Positions 46,877-55,527 of a stretch of 64,000 nt of DNA are shown here, piece after piece (the first letter of the stretch is position 1; each line of letters begins with the position of its first letter). Below the pieces are notes generated by a model. The model had not been told where the DNA came from, did no database searches, and worked only from the letters and a program-made list of their open reading frames with translations. Position numbers and translations under genes: made by a program. The stretch spans positions 157,852-221,851 of the forward strand of contig NZ_JACHGW010000006.1 of assembly GCF_014202505.1 (NCBI RefSeq). The letters are read 5' to 3'. The stretch comes from Armatimonas rosea (GTDB taxonomy: Bacteria; Armatimonadota; Armatimonadia; Armatimonadales; Armatimonadaceae).

Positions 46877-46893
46877 CCCCCGCCGGGCGGGGG
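46877..46893 (-). promoter_or_regulatory. Hairpin covering the Shine-Dalgarno of the debranching enzyme
   Basis: CCCCCGCC, one base, GGCGGGGG on the minus strand. The 3' arm includes the GGGGG of the presumed SD. It may hide the ribosome site or act as a weak terminator in the intergenic gap. Confidence 0.45.
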
Positions 46894-46905
46894 TTAGGGG
46901 GCCGG

Positions 46906-47355
46906 TCAAAGTTTTACTTCAAGAGTTGCGGTGACACCGACGCCGGAGACGCGCTTGAGGGTTTCGAGGCTCTTGACGGCGCGGTCGGAGACGGGGATGA
47001 GGCCGCGGACGCGTACCGTGGGCTGGATGATGCGCTTCTCGCCCTCCATCTGCGCGACCGCACGAACCGTATCTACCAAGCGGCGTGGGCCGTTTACCTG
47101 GGCCGCACCGGCGTAGGTGCCGTTGCCGACCGTGAGGATCGGGACGACCTTGGTGACCGCCTCATCGCCGATATCCTGGGTACGGGTGACATCGTTGACA
47201 AACTTATTGATGTCCTTGCCGTAGCGGTCCACCGCGAGCAGGATCAGGCTGGCCTTGATGGTCTTGTCGAGCTGGGCACGGACTGCAGGGGCTTGCCCAA
47301 GGAGCATCCCCAGGCACACCAACGCAAGGGAGGGAACGAGTGAGGGCTTTTTCAT
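46906..47355 (-). CDS. Secreted protein of unknown function
   Basis: 149 residues with a clear signal peptide (VPSLALVCLGMLLGQAPAVRAQ). The mature part has no known motif; RLVDTVRAVAQMEGEKRIIQPTVRVRGLIPVSD and the ending VTATLEVKL suggest a small alpha/beta fold. GGAGA precedes ATG 47355, which is 3 bases after the VanW-family stop, so it is co-translated in the cysE operon. Confidence 0.65.
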   Translation of the reverse strand: MKKPSLVPSLALVCLGMLLGQAPAVRAQLDKTIKASLILLAVDRYGKDINKFVNDVTRTQDIGDEAVTKVVPILTVGNGTYAGAAQVNGPRRLVDTVRAVAQMEGEKRIIQPTVRVRGLIPVSDRAVKSLETLKRVSGVGVTATLEVKL

Positions 47356-47358
47356 GGG

Positions 47359-48678
47359 CTATCTCCGTGGCTTGGACGGTGTCGCGGGCGCACGGTACGA
47401 CGAGCTATCGATCACCTCGGTCTTGGTCGTGCCGTCGGGGAGCTGGACCTTGCGGTAGCTCGTCACGGAGGAGCCACCCGAGGCGTTGAAGCGCCGCTCG
47501 CCGGTGTAGATCGAGAGAACCTTGCGCTCCGGGGCCTTGGTGCCGTAGATGCGGAAGGTCAGGGTCTCGCCGTTGGCCTTCGCACCGACAAAGATGGGGC
47601 CGTCGGTGTTGTTCTGGAACTTGAAGTCGGTGGAGTCGTAGGAGACCGTCGCGTCCCGGCCGGGGCGGACATAGGCGACCGGCATCGAGTGGTTGGAGCG
47701 CGAGACTACCTTTAGGTCGGCAAGCAGAACAGCGTTATAAAGCGTGGTCGAGACCTGGCAGACACCGCCCCCGACTCCGTCTACCACGAGCCCGTCCTGG
47801 TACTGGTGTGCCATCTTCCAGCCGAACTCCGTCTCACGCGGCCCGACCGTGTTGTTGTAGGAGAAGGTCTCGCCGGGGCCGAGGAGCAGCCCATTGATCT
47901 TTGCCGCCGCCAGCGCGACATTGGCCTTGCGGTTGCTGGGCGAGCCGCCGTAGTCGGTCGTGAAGGCGCTCAGGAGGGTCCCCATCTTCCCCAGGTCCTC
48001 TGCGGTTACCTTGGGATCCTCTTCCTTAACCACGATCTCCGCGGTCTCTCCATCGGCGAGGGCAGCATTGCCTCCCTTGAGAAGAGCAGCCTTGGTCGCG
48101 GCAAGGTCGAGCTCGATTCCCTTTTGCTCGCGCTCGGCGAGGACCAAGCCACCGGTACCTTCCATCTTGGCGCGCGCATTTTTGGGGGTCTTGTGGACGG
48201 CCTTCGCGACCTTTGCCAGGTGGGCATCGAGCTTGGCGGGGTCGAACTTGAACTCCGGATAGAGGGTCACCCCGCGCTCTTTGTTGCCGTGGTAGAGTCG
48301 CTCAAAGAAGTTGTCGTCCTTTCCCACCTGCCAGGCGGCATCGAGCGCGGACTCTAGCTCAAAGCGCCCTCCCAGCTCCCCAGTCGTGATCGCCCACTTC
48401 TTGCCAGAGACCGGGGCGGTCAGCACCACGGCCTTTGCGAGCTGCTCCCGTGCCCAGGCTACGGTCTTCTCTTGCGCCTCCTCGCGGGTGAGGCCTCCGA
48501 CCGGGGTCTCGCCGATCTTGACACCAGGGGCAATGCGGGTGGCATCGGGGAGGGTACGGGAGTAGGTCACGGTCGCGCCCGTCCCAAGGAGCCCGAGGCC
48601 GATCAGGGTTGAGGTTAGCCCTATAATAAAGCCACGGGAGCGCCGCGGCGGTTCAGGAGTAGGTTCCACGCTTGTCAT
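47359..48678 (-). CDS. VanW family protein
   Basis: 439 residues. One N-terminal membrane anchor ([21 protein letters not shown]). A peptidoglycan-binding_4-like segment follows near residues 60-200, then the VanW core ([62 protein letters not shown] block) with its conserved cysteine in GGVCQVSTT. VanW proteins are cell-wall associated with no proven reaction. ATG 48678 overlaps the cysE stop (ATGA). Confidence 0.85.
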   Translation of the reverse strand: MTSVEPTPEPPRRSRGFIIGLTSTLIGLGLLGTGATVTYSRTLPDATRIAPGVKIGETPVGGLTREEAQEKTVAWAREQLAKAVVLTAPVSGKKWAITTGELGGRFELESALDAAWQVGKDDNFFERLYHGNKERGVTLYPEFKFDPAKLDAHLAKVAKAVHKTPKNARAKMEGTGGLVLAEREQKGIELDLAATKAALLKGGNAALADGETAEIVVKEEDPKVTAEDLGKMGTLLSAFTTDYGGSPSNRKANVALAAAKINGLLLGPGETFSYNNTVGPRETEFGWKMAHQYQDGLVVDGVGGGVCQVSTTLYNAVLLADLKVVSRSNHSMPVAYVRPGRDATVSYDSTDFKFQNNTDGPIFVGAKANGETLTFRIYGTKAPERKVLSIYTGERRFNASGGSSVTSYRKVQLPDGTTKTEVIDSSSYRAPATPSKPRR

Positions 48679-49373
48679 CTTAGTTCTTCAGTGTCGTTAG
48701 ACGGCGACGAAAGGGTTTGGGTTTCGTCCTCTTTTTGCCCTTCTAACACGATCAGCCTCTGCCGGAGCGATTGTACCTCGTCCCTCAGGACGCGAAGTGC
48801 CTCTGCATTGGGATCGGGGGAGTTGAGGCTGGCGTTCATCACCGGAGTTGTCTCCGTGACCGTGGGCTGCCCGACAATGCGTGCGGGGATTCCCACGGCG
48901 GTGGAGTCGGGCGGGACATCCCGGATCACGACCGCGTTGGCTCCGATCCTCGCCTTCGCTCCCACCGTGATGTTACCCAGAATCTTCGCTCCCATACCAA
49001 TTAAGACACCGTCTTCGATCGTGGGATGGCGCTTGGTCTTCTCCAGGCTGGTCCCTCCCAGAGTGACATTGTGGTACATCAGGACATCGTCCCCAATCAC
49101 TGCCGTCTCCCCGATCACAACCCCCATCCCATGGTCGATAAAGAAGCGCCGTCCGATTGTCGCGCCCGGATGGATCTCGACTCCCGTCATGAAGCGCGAC
49201 CACTGGGAGACCCAGCGTGCCGCAGTCTTGAGGTTCGAGAGCCAGAGCCGGTGCGCGAGGCGGTGGTAGAGAACGGCCCAGAGCCCGGCGTACGTGAAGA
49301 CCTCCAGCAAGTTTCGCGCCGCCGGGTCTTTCTGGAAAATGGTCGCAACATCCTCACGGAGCCGAGCAAACAT
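48675..49373 (-). CDS. cysE: Serine O-acetyltransferase
   Basis: 232 residues. The left-handed beta-helix hexapeptide repeats are visible ([44 protein letters not shown]). The catalytic histidines in the [10 protein letters not shown] and HPTIEDGV region match CysE. It acetylates serine with acetyl-CoA, the first step of cysteine synthesis. The C-terminal ~50 residues form an extra acidic, coiled-coil tail ([21 protein letters not shown]), unusual for CysE. First gene of a four-gene operon; TAAAAT lies 9 bases before ATG 49373. Confidence 0.92.
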   Translation of the reverse strand: MFARLREDVATIFQKDPAARNLLEVFTYAGLWAVLYHRLAHRLWLSNLKTAARWVSQWSRFMTGVEIHPGATIGRRFFIDHGMGVVIGETAVIGDDVLMYHNVTLGGTSLEKTKRHPTIEDGVLIGMGAKILGNITVGAKARIGANAVVIRDVPPDSTAVGIPARIVGQPTVTETTPVMNASLNSPDPNAEALRVLRDEVQSLRQRLIVLEGQKEDETQTLSSPSNDTEELR

Positions 49374-49382
49374 ATGGAAACA

Positions 49383-49388
49383 ATTTTA
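49383..49388 (-). promoter_or_regulatory. Leaderless-type -10 element of the cysE operon
   Basis: The minus strand reads GATAAAAT, ending 9 bases before ATG 49373. Confidence 0.5.
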
Positions 49389-49412
49389 TCACGGGGCCTC
49401 CTTGGGCTTGGC

Positions 49413-51305
49413 TCAGTCCTTCTTAGCGATCACCGACTCGCTGTACATCCGCAGGTAGCGCTCGATGTACTGGCGCTGTGCAGCGTAGTCGGTTGCGGGA
49501 ACGAGGGCGCGGCGGTCGGTGACCTCGATGGTGATGGCGAGCTTGCGCCCTTCTTGGATGACCGTGCGCTTGAAGCTCCCCAGAGCGCTCTCACCCTCGG
49601 TGGGCTTGGGGACATAGAGAAAGCTATAGCCTTGCGGAAGGGTCACCTCGAGAATAGCGCGGGTCAGGCGGGACTGGGACTGGTAGATCGGGTAGAGCCG
49701 GTTCTCCTCGGTGAAGGGCGAGGCAAAGGCGGAGGTCGCTTGATCCGGGCGGGCCTTGAAGATCAGGAGCTCACCGCTGACATTGGCCCACGAGGGAAAG
49801 CTCGCCTCGGACTTGAGCACGAGAGGCGTGTCTCGGTTGGCGACATCAGAGAGCTCGTAGCGGCTCACCTTGGGGTTGACTCCAATCGTCCCCAGCAGCG
49901 ACTCGACATACTGCCGCGACTCATCCGGGCTCTTAACCCGAAAGTTCGCCCGCAGCGCCAGCTCGGTATCGCCGCTTCCGGAGAGCGCGACCTGGCCCTT
50001 GGCGGCTCCCTCAGTGTCCAGAGTCAGCAAGACCCGCTGCTCACTAAGCTCATCTTGGGGCGTGCCCACGGGGATCGTCTCAAAGACCGCCTTGCCATCT
50101 TTAATCACCAGCACCTCGACCCCGCGGTCTGCCTGGGGGATATCGCCAAAGCGGCAGACCTGCGCTGTCGCATCGAGCCAGTAGGTCTTACCCCCGAGCT
50201 GCACCTGGCAGAGGGCGTGGTTGAAGGCATGGGGCGACGGCAGCTCGGTCTGCTGGGGGAAGGGCTCGTTGGCCTGGAGCAGGACCGGGTAGGCGGTGAG
50301 CCCCGCGGCGCGCAGGAGCGAGACGAGGAGAGTCGCCATGTCCTTGCAGTCGCCGTACTGCACGGTCAGTGTCCGGCTCGCAGGGCGGGGCTGGTAGGCG
50401 GAGATACCCAGCTCGATGGCGACATAGCGTGTCTTCTCCTGAACATAGTAGAAGATCGCCCGCGCCTTGTCTTCGTCAGTGCGGCAGTCCTTGGTAAGCT
50501 CGCGGGCCAGGCTCGTAACCGCGGCATCGCTCTGCATCGCGGACTGGGCAAGCTTGGTGTACCAGTCGGCGACACTCTGCCAGCTCGGGACCGTGGAGAC
50601 CGTCAGCTTGGGGAGCTGGCGCTCGATGGGGGGCATGAGTGGCTCGGTGGAGAGCGGGGCGACATTTTTGTCTTCCCAGGTATAGGTGACGCTTTTTCCA
50701 TCCGCCGCCGCCCGGATAGTCGGCTCGATCGCGCTATTGCGGAGCTTGCGGGCCAGATTCAGCGACTTGGGGACGGTCACCCGGAGCCGCGTGAGCTGGA
50801 CGGGATCGAAGCCGCCCTGGAAGTACCAGTGAAACCAGAAGTTGCCCGGGAGAGGCGAGGTCTTCTGCTCCGTGACATACTCGTAGTCGATCACGCAGCC
50901 GGGCTCGACCGCGGGCATCGAGAACGAGAGCACCCGGGCATCGTCGTAGCCCTCGCTGGCGGCACCGTTGCGCACCTCGGTCGGCTTGACCTCGACAACC
51001 TCGCCATTGGGCCGGAGGGTTCGGGCACGGATCAGCTTGACGGTCTCGTAGCTCCCGTTGTAGGGCACCTTGACCTCCGCCTCTTGCTCACGTCCTCGCT
51101 GGTTGAGGATCTTGATTGCTTGGCGCGTGACGATTCTTGCGGAGCCGTCGCTCTTGACCGTGATGTCGGCGAGATCGAGCAGGGTTGCCTTGGCGGCGTT
51201 GGGGTACTCACTGGCCTTGGGCGCCTCCGCGAGCAGCTTTTTGAGCTCCGCGAGGTCGGTTTGGGGGGCGAGCAGAGCAGGTGGGGGGGGAGCAACGGGC
51301 CACAT
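49413..51305 (-). CDS. DUF3857 transglutaminase-like protein
   Basis: 630 residues. N-terminal DUF3857 (NQRGREQEAEVKVPYNGSYETVKLIRARTLRPNGEVVEV) followed by a transglutaminase-core domain with its triad: cysteine in YGDCKDMATLLVSLL, histidine in HAFNHALCQV, aspartate in YWLDATAQ. The C-terminal third is a beta-rich domain. These proteins are exported in relatives; here the N-terminal signal is weak (MWPVAPPPPALLAPQ). The function is unproven. TATACT lies 6 bases before ATG 51305. Confidence 0.8.
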   Translation of the reverse strand: MWPVAPPPPALLAPQTDLAELKKLLAEAPKASEYPNAAKATLLDLADITVKSDGSARIVTRQAIKILNQRGREQEAEVKVPYNGSYETVKLIRARTLRPNGEVVEVKPTEVRNGAASEGYDDARVLSFSMPAVEPGCVIDYEYVTEQKTSPLPGNFWFHWYFQGGFDPVQLTRLRVTVPKSLNLARKLRNSAIEPTIRAAADGKSVTYTWEDKNVAPLSTEPLMPPIERQLPKLTVSTVPSWQSVADWYTKLAQSAMQSDAAVTSLARELTKDCRTDEDKARAIFYYVQEKTRYVAIELGISAYQPRPASRTLTVQYGDCKDMATLLVSLLRAAGLTAYPVLLQANEPFPQQTELPSPHAFNHALCQVQLGGKTYWLDATAQVCRFGDIPQADRGVEVLVIKDGKAVFETIPVGTPQDELSEQRVLLTLDTEGAAKGQVALSGSGDTELALRANFRVKSPDESRQYVESLLGTIGVNPKVSRYELSDVANRDTPLVLKSEASFPSWANVSGELLIFKARPDQATSAFASPFTEENRLYPIYQSQSRLTRAILEVTLPQGYSFLYVPKPTEGESALGSFKRTVIQEGRKLAITIEVTDRRALVPATDYAAQRQYIERYLRMYSESVIAKKD

Positions 51306-51311
51306 GAGTGC

Positions 51312-51317
51312 AGTATA
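51312..51317 (-). promoter_or_regulatory. Leaderless-type -10 element of the DUF3857 gene
   Basis: The minus strand reads TTGTATACT, ending 6 bases before ATG 51305. Divergent from 51346-51351. Confidence 0.5.
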
Positions 51318-51345
51318 CAACAACGAATGCGCCTCCGTGGGGCGA

Positions 51346-51351
51346 TATAAT
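51346..51351 (+). promoter_or_regulatory. -10 element, short-leader type
   Basis: GCGATATAAT overlaps an upstream ATG (51350), so the real start is ATG 51362, 10 bases downstream. Confidence 0.55.
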
Positions 51352-51361
51352 GCAGGCTGTT

Positions 51362-52879
51362 ATGCTCACACGAAAACGTTTCCTTGGCACGCTTGCTGCC
51401 AGTGCCCTTACCCCCGCGGCCTTCTCACAAGAGCACGAGCCCGCGCCCGATGGAAAGACCGAGCTATTTCGTCTGCGCATCGTCAACCGCCGCCTAGGCA
51501 CGATCTCTGTCTCCTCGGACGAGGGCGATACCTGGCACCTTGTCGGGCGCGTGACCCAGCCCTGTACCGGCGCGAGCGAGGGCTATATCGCCGCCGAGTA
51601 CGCTCCCCGTGGCTCGGTCGCGGCCGTGGCGGTGCATGGGCTTCGGATCCGTGTGTCCGGGGAGGACCCCCAGCTCCACGCGCCCTTGGTCATGGGGATC
51701 GCGCCCCTGGAGTTCTCCGGCGACAAAGCAAACTACGGCTACGGTGGGCACCGTGCGGGCAATGTCGGGATGAAGACCGATATCCCTGCGGGCACGTCGA
51801 TATTCCGTGAGCTTGCTCCTCTGCCGGGCAACATGGTCTATGTGGAGAGCCGAACGGGCCGCCTGCTTCCCCTCCCCGACGATTTCAAGCCCACGGGCCA
51901 GGGTGAGGCGCTGGTGATTCTGGTGCGTGCGCCGCTCAAGCGTATCCAGGAGCTGAAGATTGAGAACAAGGTCGCCGGGGCAGTGACCGCGACTTTCTCT
52001 GGGGGCGAGAGCAAGGTGCTCACCCATGTTGTCAAGCCCGTTCAGGGGATTGGTCGGTTTGATGGCACGAGCTACACCGGGGTCGGGCAGATCAACACCG
52101 CCCATACCGGCGTCATCACGGTCTCGACGGCTCCGGTCGATACCCGCCTGCCTGAGGGCGAGGGCAAGGAGCGCCGCGGCGGATTTCAGATCTCGCCCGT
52201 CTGGCACAACGCCCGGACCGAGGAGCACGACGCGCCGATGATGCTGCTCCTGGGGGCGCTCGACCCCGACGGCAAGCCTGCCAAGCGCCGCCGCGAGCTG
52301 GAGGGGACCGCTCCGCTGTTTCTGGAGCACGTCGGGCTCTTTGGCGAGGGAGCCACGGTGGACTGCCAGATCGACGGCGGGGAGTGGGAGCCCCTCCCGA
52401 CCGTGCTGGGCGTCCGCCTCACTGCCTTCACCGCCGATGGTCTCAACGAGGTCTGGAAGGGGAGCGGTAAGGTGCGCACCTGCACCCAAGGCGTCACCGC
52501 GTTTCGTTTCCGCTTCGCGCAGCCCTCACCAAACAACATGCGTGCGGTCGCCGTCGCGTCCTCCGAGCGCTACCGCCAGCTCCGCCTCGCCGAGGCACGG
52601 CGCAACAAGACCAAGTTCGTCGGGGGGACTGTCACCATCAACCCCAGCCTCACCGACCCAAGCCGCGTCTCGTTTATTCGGCTGAGTGTGGACGGTAAAG
52701 TAAAGGCCCTTAAGAACTTCGCGCCCTTCCAGCTCAACTGGGACACGACACGGCTCTTGGACGGCGAGTACTTTATCGAGATCGAGGCGCTCGACGCCAG
52801 CGGCGCGGTGCTCGCAAGTACCCCTCAGCGTGTCTATGTCCTCAATGCCAAGCCCGTCCCGCCTACCACGGGCGATTAG
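51362..52879 (+). CDS. Secreted protein with C-terminal Ig-like domain, unknown function
   Basis: 505 residues starting MLTRKRFLGTLAASALTPAAFS, a likely export signal with a basic start. A large beta-rich body follows with no motif I recognise (GYIAAEYAPRGSVAAVAVHG; YGGHRAGNVGMKTDIPAGTS). The C-terminal ~80 residues look like a bacterial Ig/cadherin-like fold (IRLSVDGKVKALKNFAPFQL). Possibly a cell-surface or metallophosphoesterase-accessory protein, but that is a guess. A structured RNA stem lies after the stop. Confidence 0.6.
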   Translation: MLTRKRFLGTLAASALTPAAFSQEHEPAPDGKTELFRLRIVNRRLGTISVSSDEGDTWHLVGRVTQPCTGASEGYIAAEYAPRGSVAAVAVHGLRIRVSGEDPQLHAPLVMGIAPLEFSGDKANYGYGGHRAGNVGMKTDIPAGTSIFRELAPLPGNMVYVESRTGRLLPLPDDFKPTGQGEALVILVRAPLKRIQELKIENKVAGAVTATFSGGESKVLTHVVKPVQGIGRFDGTSYTGVGQINTAHTGVITVSTAPVDTRLPEGEGKERRGGFQISPVWHNARTEEHDAPMMLLLGALDPDGKPAKRRRELEGTAPLFLEHVGLFGEGATVDCQIDGGEWEPLPTVLGVRLTAFTADGLNEVWKGSGKVRTCTQGVTAFRFRFAQPSPNNMRAVAVASSERYRQLRLAEARRNKTKFVGGTVTINPSLTDPSRVSFIRLSVDGKVKALKNFAPFQLNWDTTRLLDGEYFIEIEALDASGAVLASTPQRVYVLNAKPVPPTTGD

Positions 52880-52900
52880 AGCGGCGTCCCACGTCACCCC

Positions 52901-52948
52901 AGGAACGAGTCGTGCCGGAACCACCAGGGTTCGGGCACACTTGTTCTT
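52901..52948. repeat. Long RNA stem after the Ig-like protein gene
   Basis: An outer stem (AGGAACGAGT pairing ACTTGTTCTT with two wobbles) and an inner GTGCCxGAACC/GGTTCxGGCAC stem around ACCA form one near-continuous hairpin of over 20 pairs. There is no T-run. It lies between the stop and the next promoter. Confidence 0.5.
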
Positions 52949-52965
52949 AGGGCACCCTGTCCGGG

Positions 52966-52971
52966 TACAAT
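52966..52971 (+). promoter_or_regulatory. Leaderless-type -10 element
   Basis: CGGGTACAAT ends 7 bases before ATG 52979. Confidence 0.55.
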
Positions 52972-52978
52972 AGGCCCC

Positions 52979-53809
52979 ATGAGCATTCAACTGGGTATCT
53001 CGTCGTATTCCTACTGGCACTTCAAAGAGCCAAAGATCGCCATTGAGCATGTCATCGACGAAGCGGCGCGGCTTGAGGTCAGCGGAGTCGAGATCCTGCA
53101 CCGCCAGATGGAGAGCGAGGACAATGGCTACCTCCAGAGCCTCAAGCGGCGAGCGTTTCTCAATGGCCTCGATCTGATCTGCCTCTCGATCCACCAGGAC
53201 TTTGTCCACCCCGAGGCCGAGCTTCGTCAGGAGCACATCGACCACACGCTGCGGTGCATCGAGCTGGCCTACAAGCTGGGCATTCCCTGCATCCGCCTCA
53301 ACTCAGGCCGCTGGAAGACCATCCCGGACTTCAATGACCTCATGGACGCCCGCGGCGACGAGCCCCCGATTCCGGGCTACACCGAAGACGATGCCTTTGG
53401 CTGGTGTATCGACAGCATCCAGAAGTGTCTGGACAAGTGCGCCGAGTGCGGTGTGACGCTGGCGCTGGAGAACCACTGGGGCCTCACGCGCACGCCGGAG
53501 GGCGTCTTGCGCGTGATCGAGGCCGTGAACTCGCCGTGGCTGGTCGGGCTCATGGATACGGGTAACTTCCGCGAGGACCTCTATGAGAACCTGGAGAAGA
53601 TGGCCGAGTACGTCCGCTTTGTCCAGGCAAAGACCTACTTTGGCGGCGGCGAGTGGTACACACAGGAGATGGACTACAAGCGAATCGCGGGCATCCTCAA
53701 GGCTGTGAACTACAGCGGCTACATCTCGCTGGAGATGGAGGGCAAGGAAGACCCCGCCACCGCGGTTCCCAAGAGCATCGCGCTCTTGAAGGAGGCTTTC
53801 GGACTATGA
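52979..53809 (+). CDS. Xylose isomerase-like TIM-barrel sugar epimerase
   Basis: 276 residues of the sugar phosphate isomerase/epimerase (AP_endonuc_2-like TIM barrel) family. Metal-site blocks are visible: GVEILHRQMESEDNG, CLSIHQDF (His), ALENHWGL (Glu, His), LMDTGNFR (Asp), and VQAKTYFGGGEWYTQEMDY and LEMEGKE at the end. It probably interconverts a keto-sugar or epimer in carbohydrate breakdown; the substrate is unknown. First gene of a four-gene operon (to 57262). Confidence 0.8.
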   Translation: MSIQLGISSYSYWHFKEPKIAIEHVIDEAARLEVSGVEILHRQMESEDNGYLQSLKRRAFLNGLDLICLSIHQDFVHPEAELRQEHIDHTLRCIELAYKLGIPCIRLNSGRWKTIPDFNDLMDARGDEPPIPGYTEDDAFGWCIDSIQKCLDKCAECGVTLALENHWGLTRTPEGVLRVIEAVNSPWLVGLMDTGNFREDLYENLEKMAEYVRFVQAKTYFGGGEWYTQEMDYKRIAGILKAVNYSGYISLEMEGKEDPATAVPKSIALLKEAFGL

Positions 53810-55518
53810 GTTTTTTCCCCTTTGATCGCTACATCAAGCACGACGAGCTAACTGCTGGCCTACAAGCCGTCGCCGCGGCGTTCCCCAATCTCGTTAAGAT
53901 CGAGAGTATTGGCAAGAGCTTTGAGGGGCGCGACATCTGGTGCGCCACGGTCACCAACTTCGAAACGGGGCCGGATACCGAGAAGCCTGCGGTGTGGGGC
54001 GATGCCAATATCCATGCCACCGAGGTCTCCCCGACCACCGCGCTGACCTACTTACTGGAGAAGCTCGTCACGGGCTACGGCACCGACCCGGAGATCACGC
54101 GGGCGCTGGACACCCGCGCGTTCTATCTGGTGCCGCGTGTCAACCCCGATGGTGCGGAGCTCTATCTCACGACCGGGCGCTCGATTCGCTCGTCGACCCG
54201 GCCCTATCCCTACGACGAAGAGGCGCTGGAGGGGGTCAAGCGGGAGGACGTGAACGGGGATGGCCTCGCCTTGCAGATGCGTCTTCTCGATCCCGATGGC
54301 CCCTGGAAGAAAGACTCCGTAGACCCGCGCCTCATGGTGCGCCGCGACCCGACCGAGACCGGCGGCGAGTACTACCGCATCCTGCCCGAGGGCTTCTACA
54401 AGAACTACGATGGCATCTCGCTCAAGATGCAGGGCAACAAAGAGGGGCTCGATCTCAACCGTAACTTCCCCGGCCACTGGCGCACGGAGAGCGAGCAGTA
54501 CGGCGCAGGCCCCTATCCCACCAGCGAGCCTGAGGCACGGGCACTGGTTGCCTTTATCACCGGCCACAAGAATATCTGCCACGCAGTGACTTTCCATACC
54601 TACTCGGGCGTCCTGCTGCGGCCCTACGGCACGCAGGCAGACGAGAGCTTTCCCGCCGAGGACCTCTGGACCTACCAGACGATTGGGAAGAAGGGGACGG
54701 AGCTCACGGGCTACCCGGCTGTCTCGGTCTACCACGACTTTAAGTACCACCCGAAGGAAGTGATCACCGGGGTCTTCGACGACTGGTGCTACGAGCACCT
54801 GGGCATCTTTGCCTGGACCACGGAGATCTGGAGCCCGCAGCGCCAAGCGGGGATCACGGAGGGCTTCGACGATAAGACCAAGCAGGGGGCGTTTAAGTTC
54901 ACCACCTGGGGCCGCAACCACGATCTAGAGGACGACCGAAAGCTCCTGGAGTGGGCCGATTCGCAGCTCGAAGGCAAGGGCTACTACGACTGGACGCCGT
55001 TTGAGCACCCGGATCTCGGGCCGGTGGAGATCGGGGGCTGGGACATGCTCTACAGCTTCCGCAACCCTCCGCCGCAGTTTTTGGAGAAGGAGATCGCCCC
55101 GTTCTCGGACTGGCTGCTCTGGCAGGCATTGACCACGCCGCGCCTGGCGCTCCACCAGCTCGATGTCGCGTTTCTTGGCGAGGACACCTGGCACGTGCGG
55201 CTGGTGGTGAAGAACACCGGCTGGCTCCCGAGCTATGTGACCAAGAAAGCCCTGGAGCGCAAGTACGCCCGCGCCGTGGTGGCGGAGCTGACCCTGCCCG
55301 AGGGCGCGAGCCTTGTGACCGGGAAAGAGCGCCTGGAGGTGGGGCAGGTGGAGGGCTTCTGCTACAAGCCGCCCGCCAACGGTGGCTACACCGCCGACAC
55401 CACCGAGGACCGTGCCCGCGCCGAGTGGATTGTCAAGGCCGCGGCAGGGACGGAGCTGACGGTCACGGCTCGCCACGAGCGGGCGGGCGTGGTGCGCGCG
55501 ACGGTTACGCTCGGCTAG
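53806..55518 (+). CDS. M14 family zinc carboxypeptidase
   Basis: 570 residues. N-terminal carboxypeptidase A fold: SFEGRDIWCATVTN, then the zinc ligands HxxE as IHATE in WGDANIHATEVSPT, a third histidine in CHAVTFHTYSGVLLRP, and catalytic glutamate in AWTTEIWSP. RNFPGHW and VNPDGAELYL are standard M14 blocks. A C-terminal beta-sandwich (~residues 430-570) follows. No signal peptide is evident. ATG 53806 overlaps the previous stop (ATGA), with GGAGG 10 bases upstream. Confidence 0.85.
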   Translation: MSFFPFDRYIKHDELTAGLQAVAAAFPNLVKIESIGKSFEGRDIWCATVTNFETGPDTEKPAVWGDANIHATEVSPTTALTYLLEKLVTGYGTDPEITRALDTRAFYLVPRVNPDGAELYLTTGRSIRSSTRPYPYDEEALEGVKREDVNGDGLALQMRLLDPDGPWKKDSVDPRLMVRRDPTETGGEYYRILPEGFYKNYDGISLKMQGNKEGLDLNRNFPGHWRTESEQYGAGPYPTSEPEARALVAFITGHKNICHAVTFHTYSGVLLRPYGTQADESFPAEDLWTYQTIGKKGTELTGYPAVSVYHDFKYHPKEVITGVFDDWCYEHLGIFAWTTEIWSPQRQAGITEGFDDKTKQGAFKFTTWGRNHDLEDDRKLLEWADSQLEGKGYYDWTPFEHPDLGPVEIGGWDMLYSFRNPPPQFLEKEIAPFSDWLLWQALTTPRLALHQLDVAFLGEDTWHVRLVVKNTGWLPSYVTKKALERKYARAVVAELTLPEGASLVTGKERLEVGQVEGFCYKPPANGGYTADTTEDRARAEWIVKAAAGTELTVTARHERAGVVRATVTLG

Positions 55519-55527
55519 GAGCATCCC

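Larger units (their letters stand above)
52880..52978. other. Intergenic gap with structured RNA and promoter
   Basis: The ~100-base gap holds the long stem at 52901-52948 and the -10 element at 52966-52971 for the isomerase operon. Nothing else stands out. Confidence 0.5.

Noticed and set aside
49026..51350. 774-codon plus-strand frame across cysE and the DUF3857 gene
   Set aside because: It runs antisense to two well-supported genes and shows only low-complexity Arg/Gly/Leu-rich sequence.
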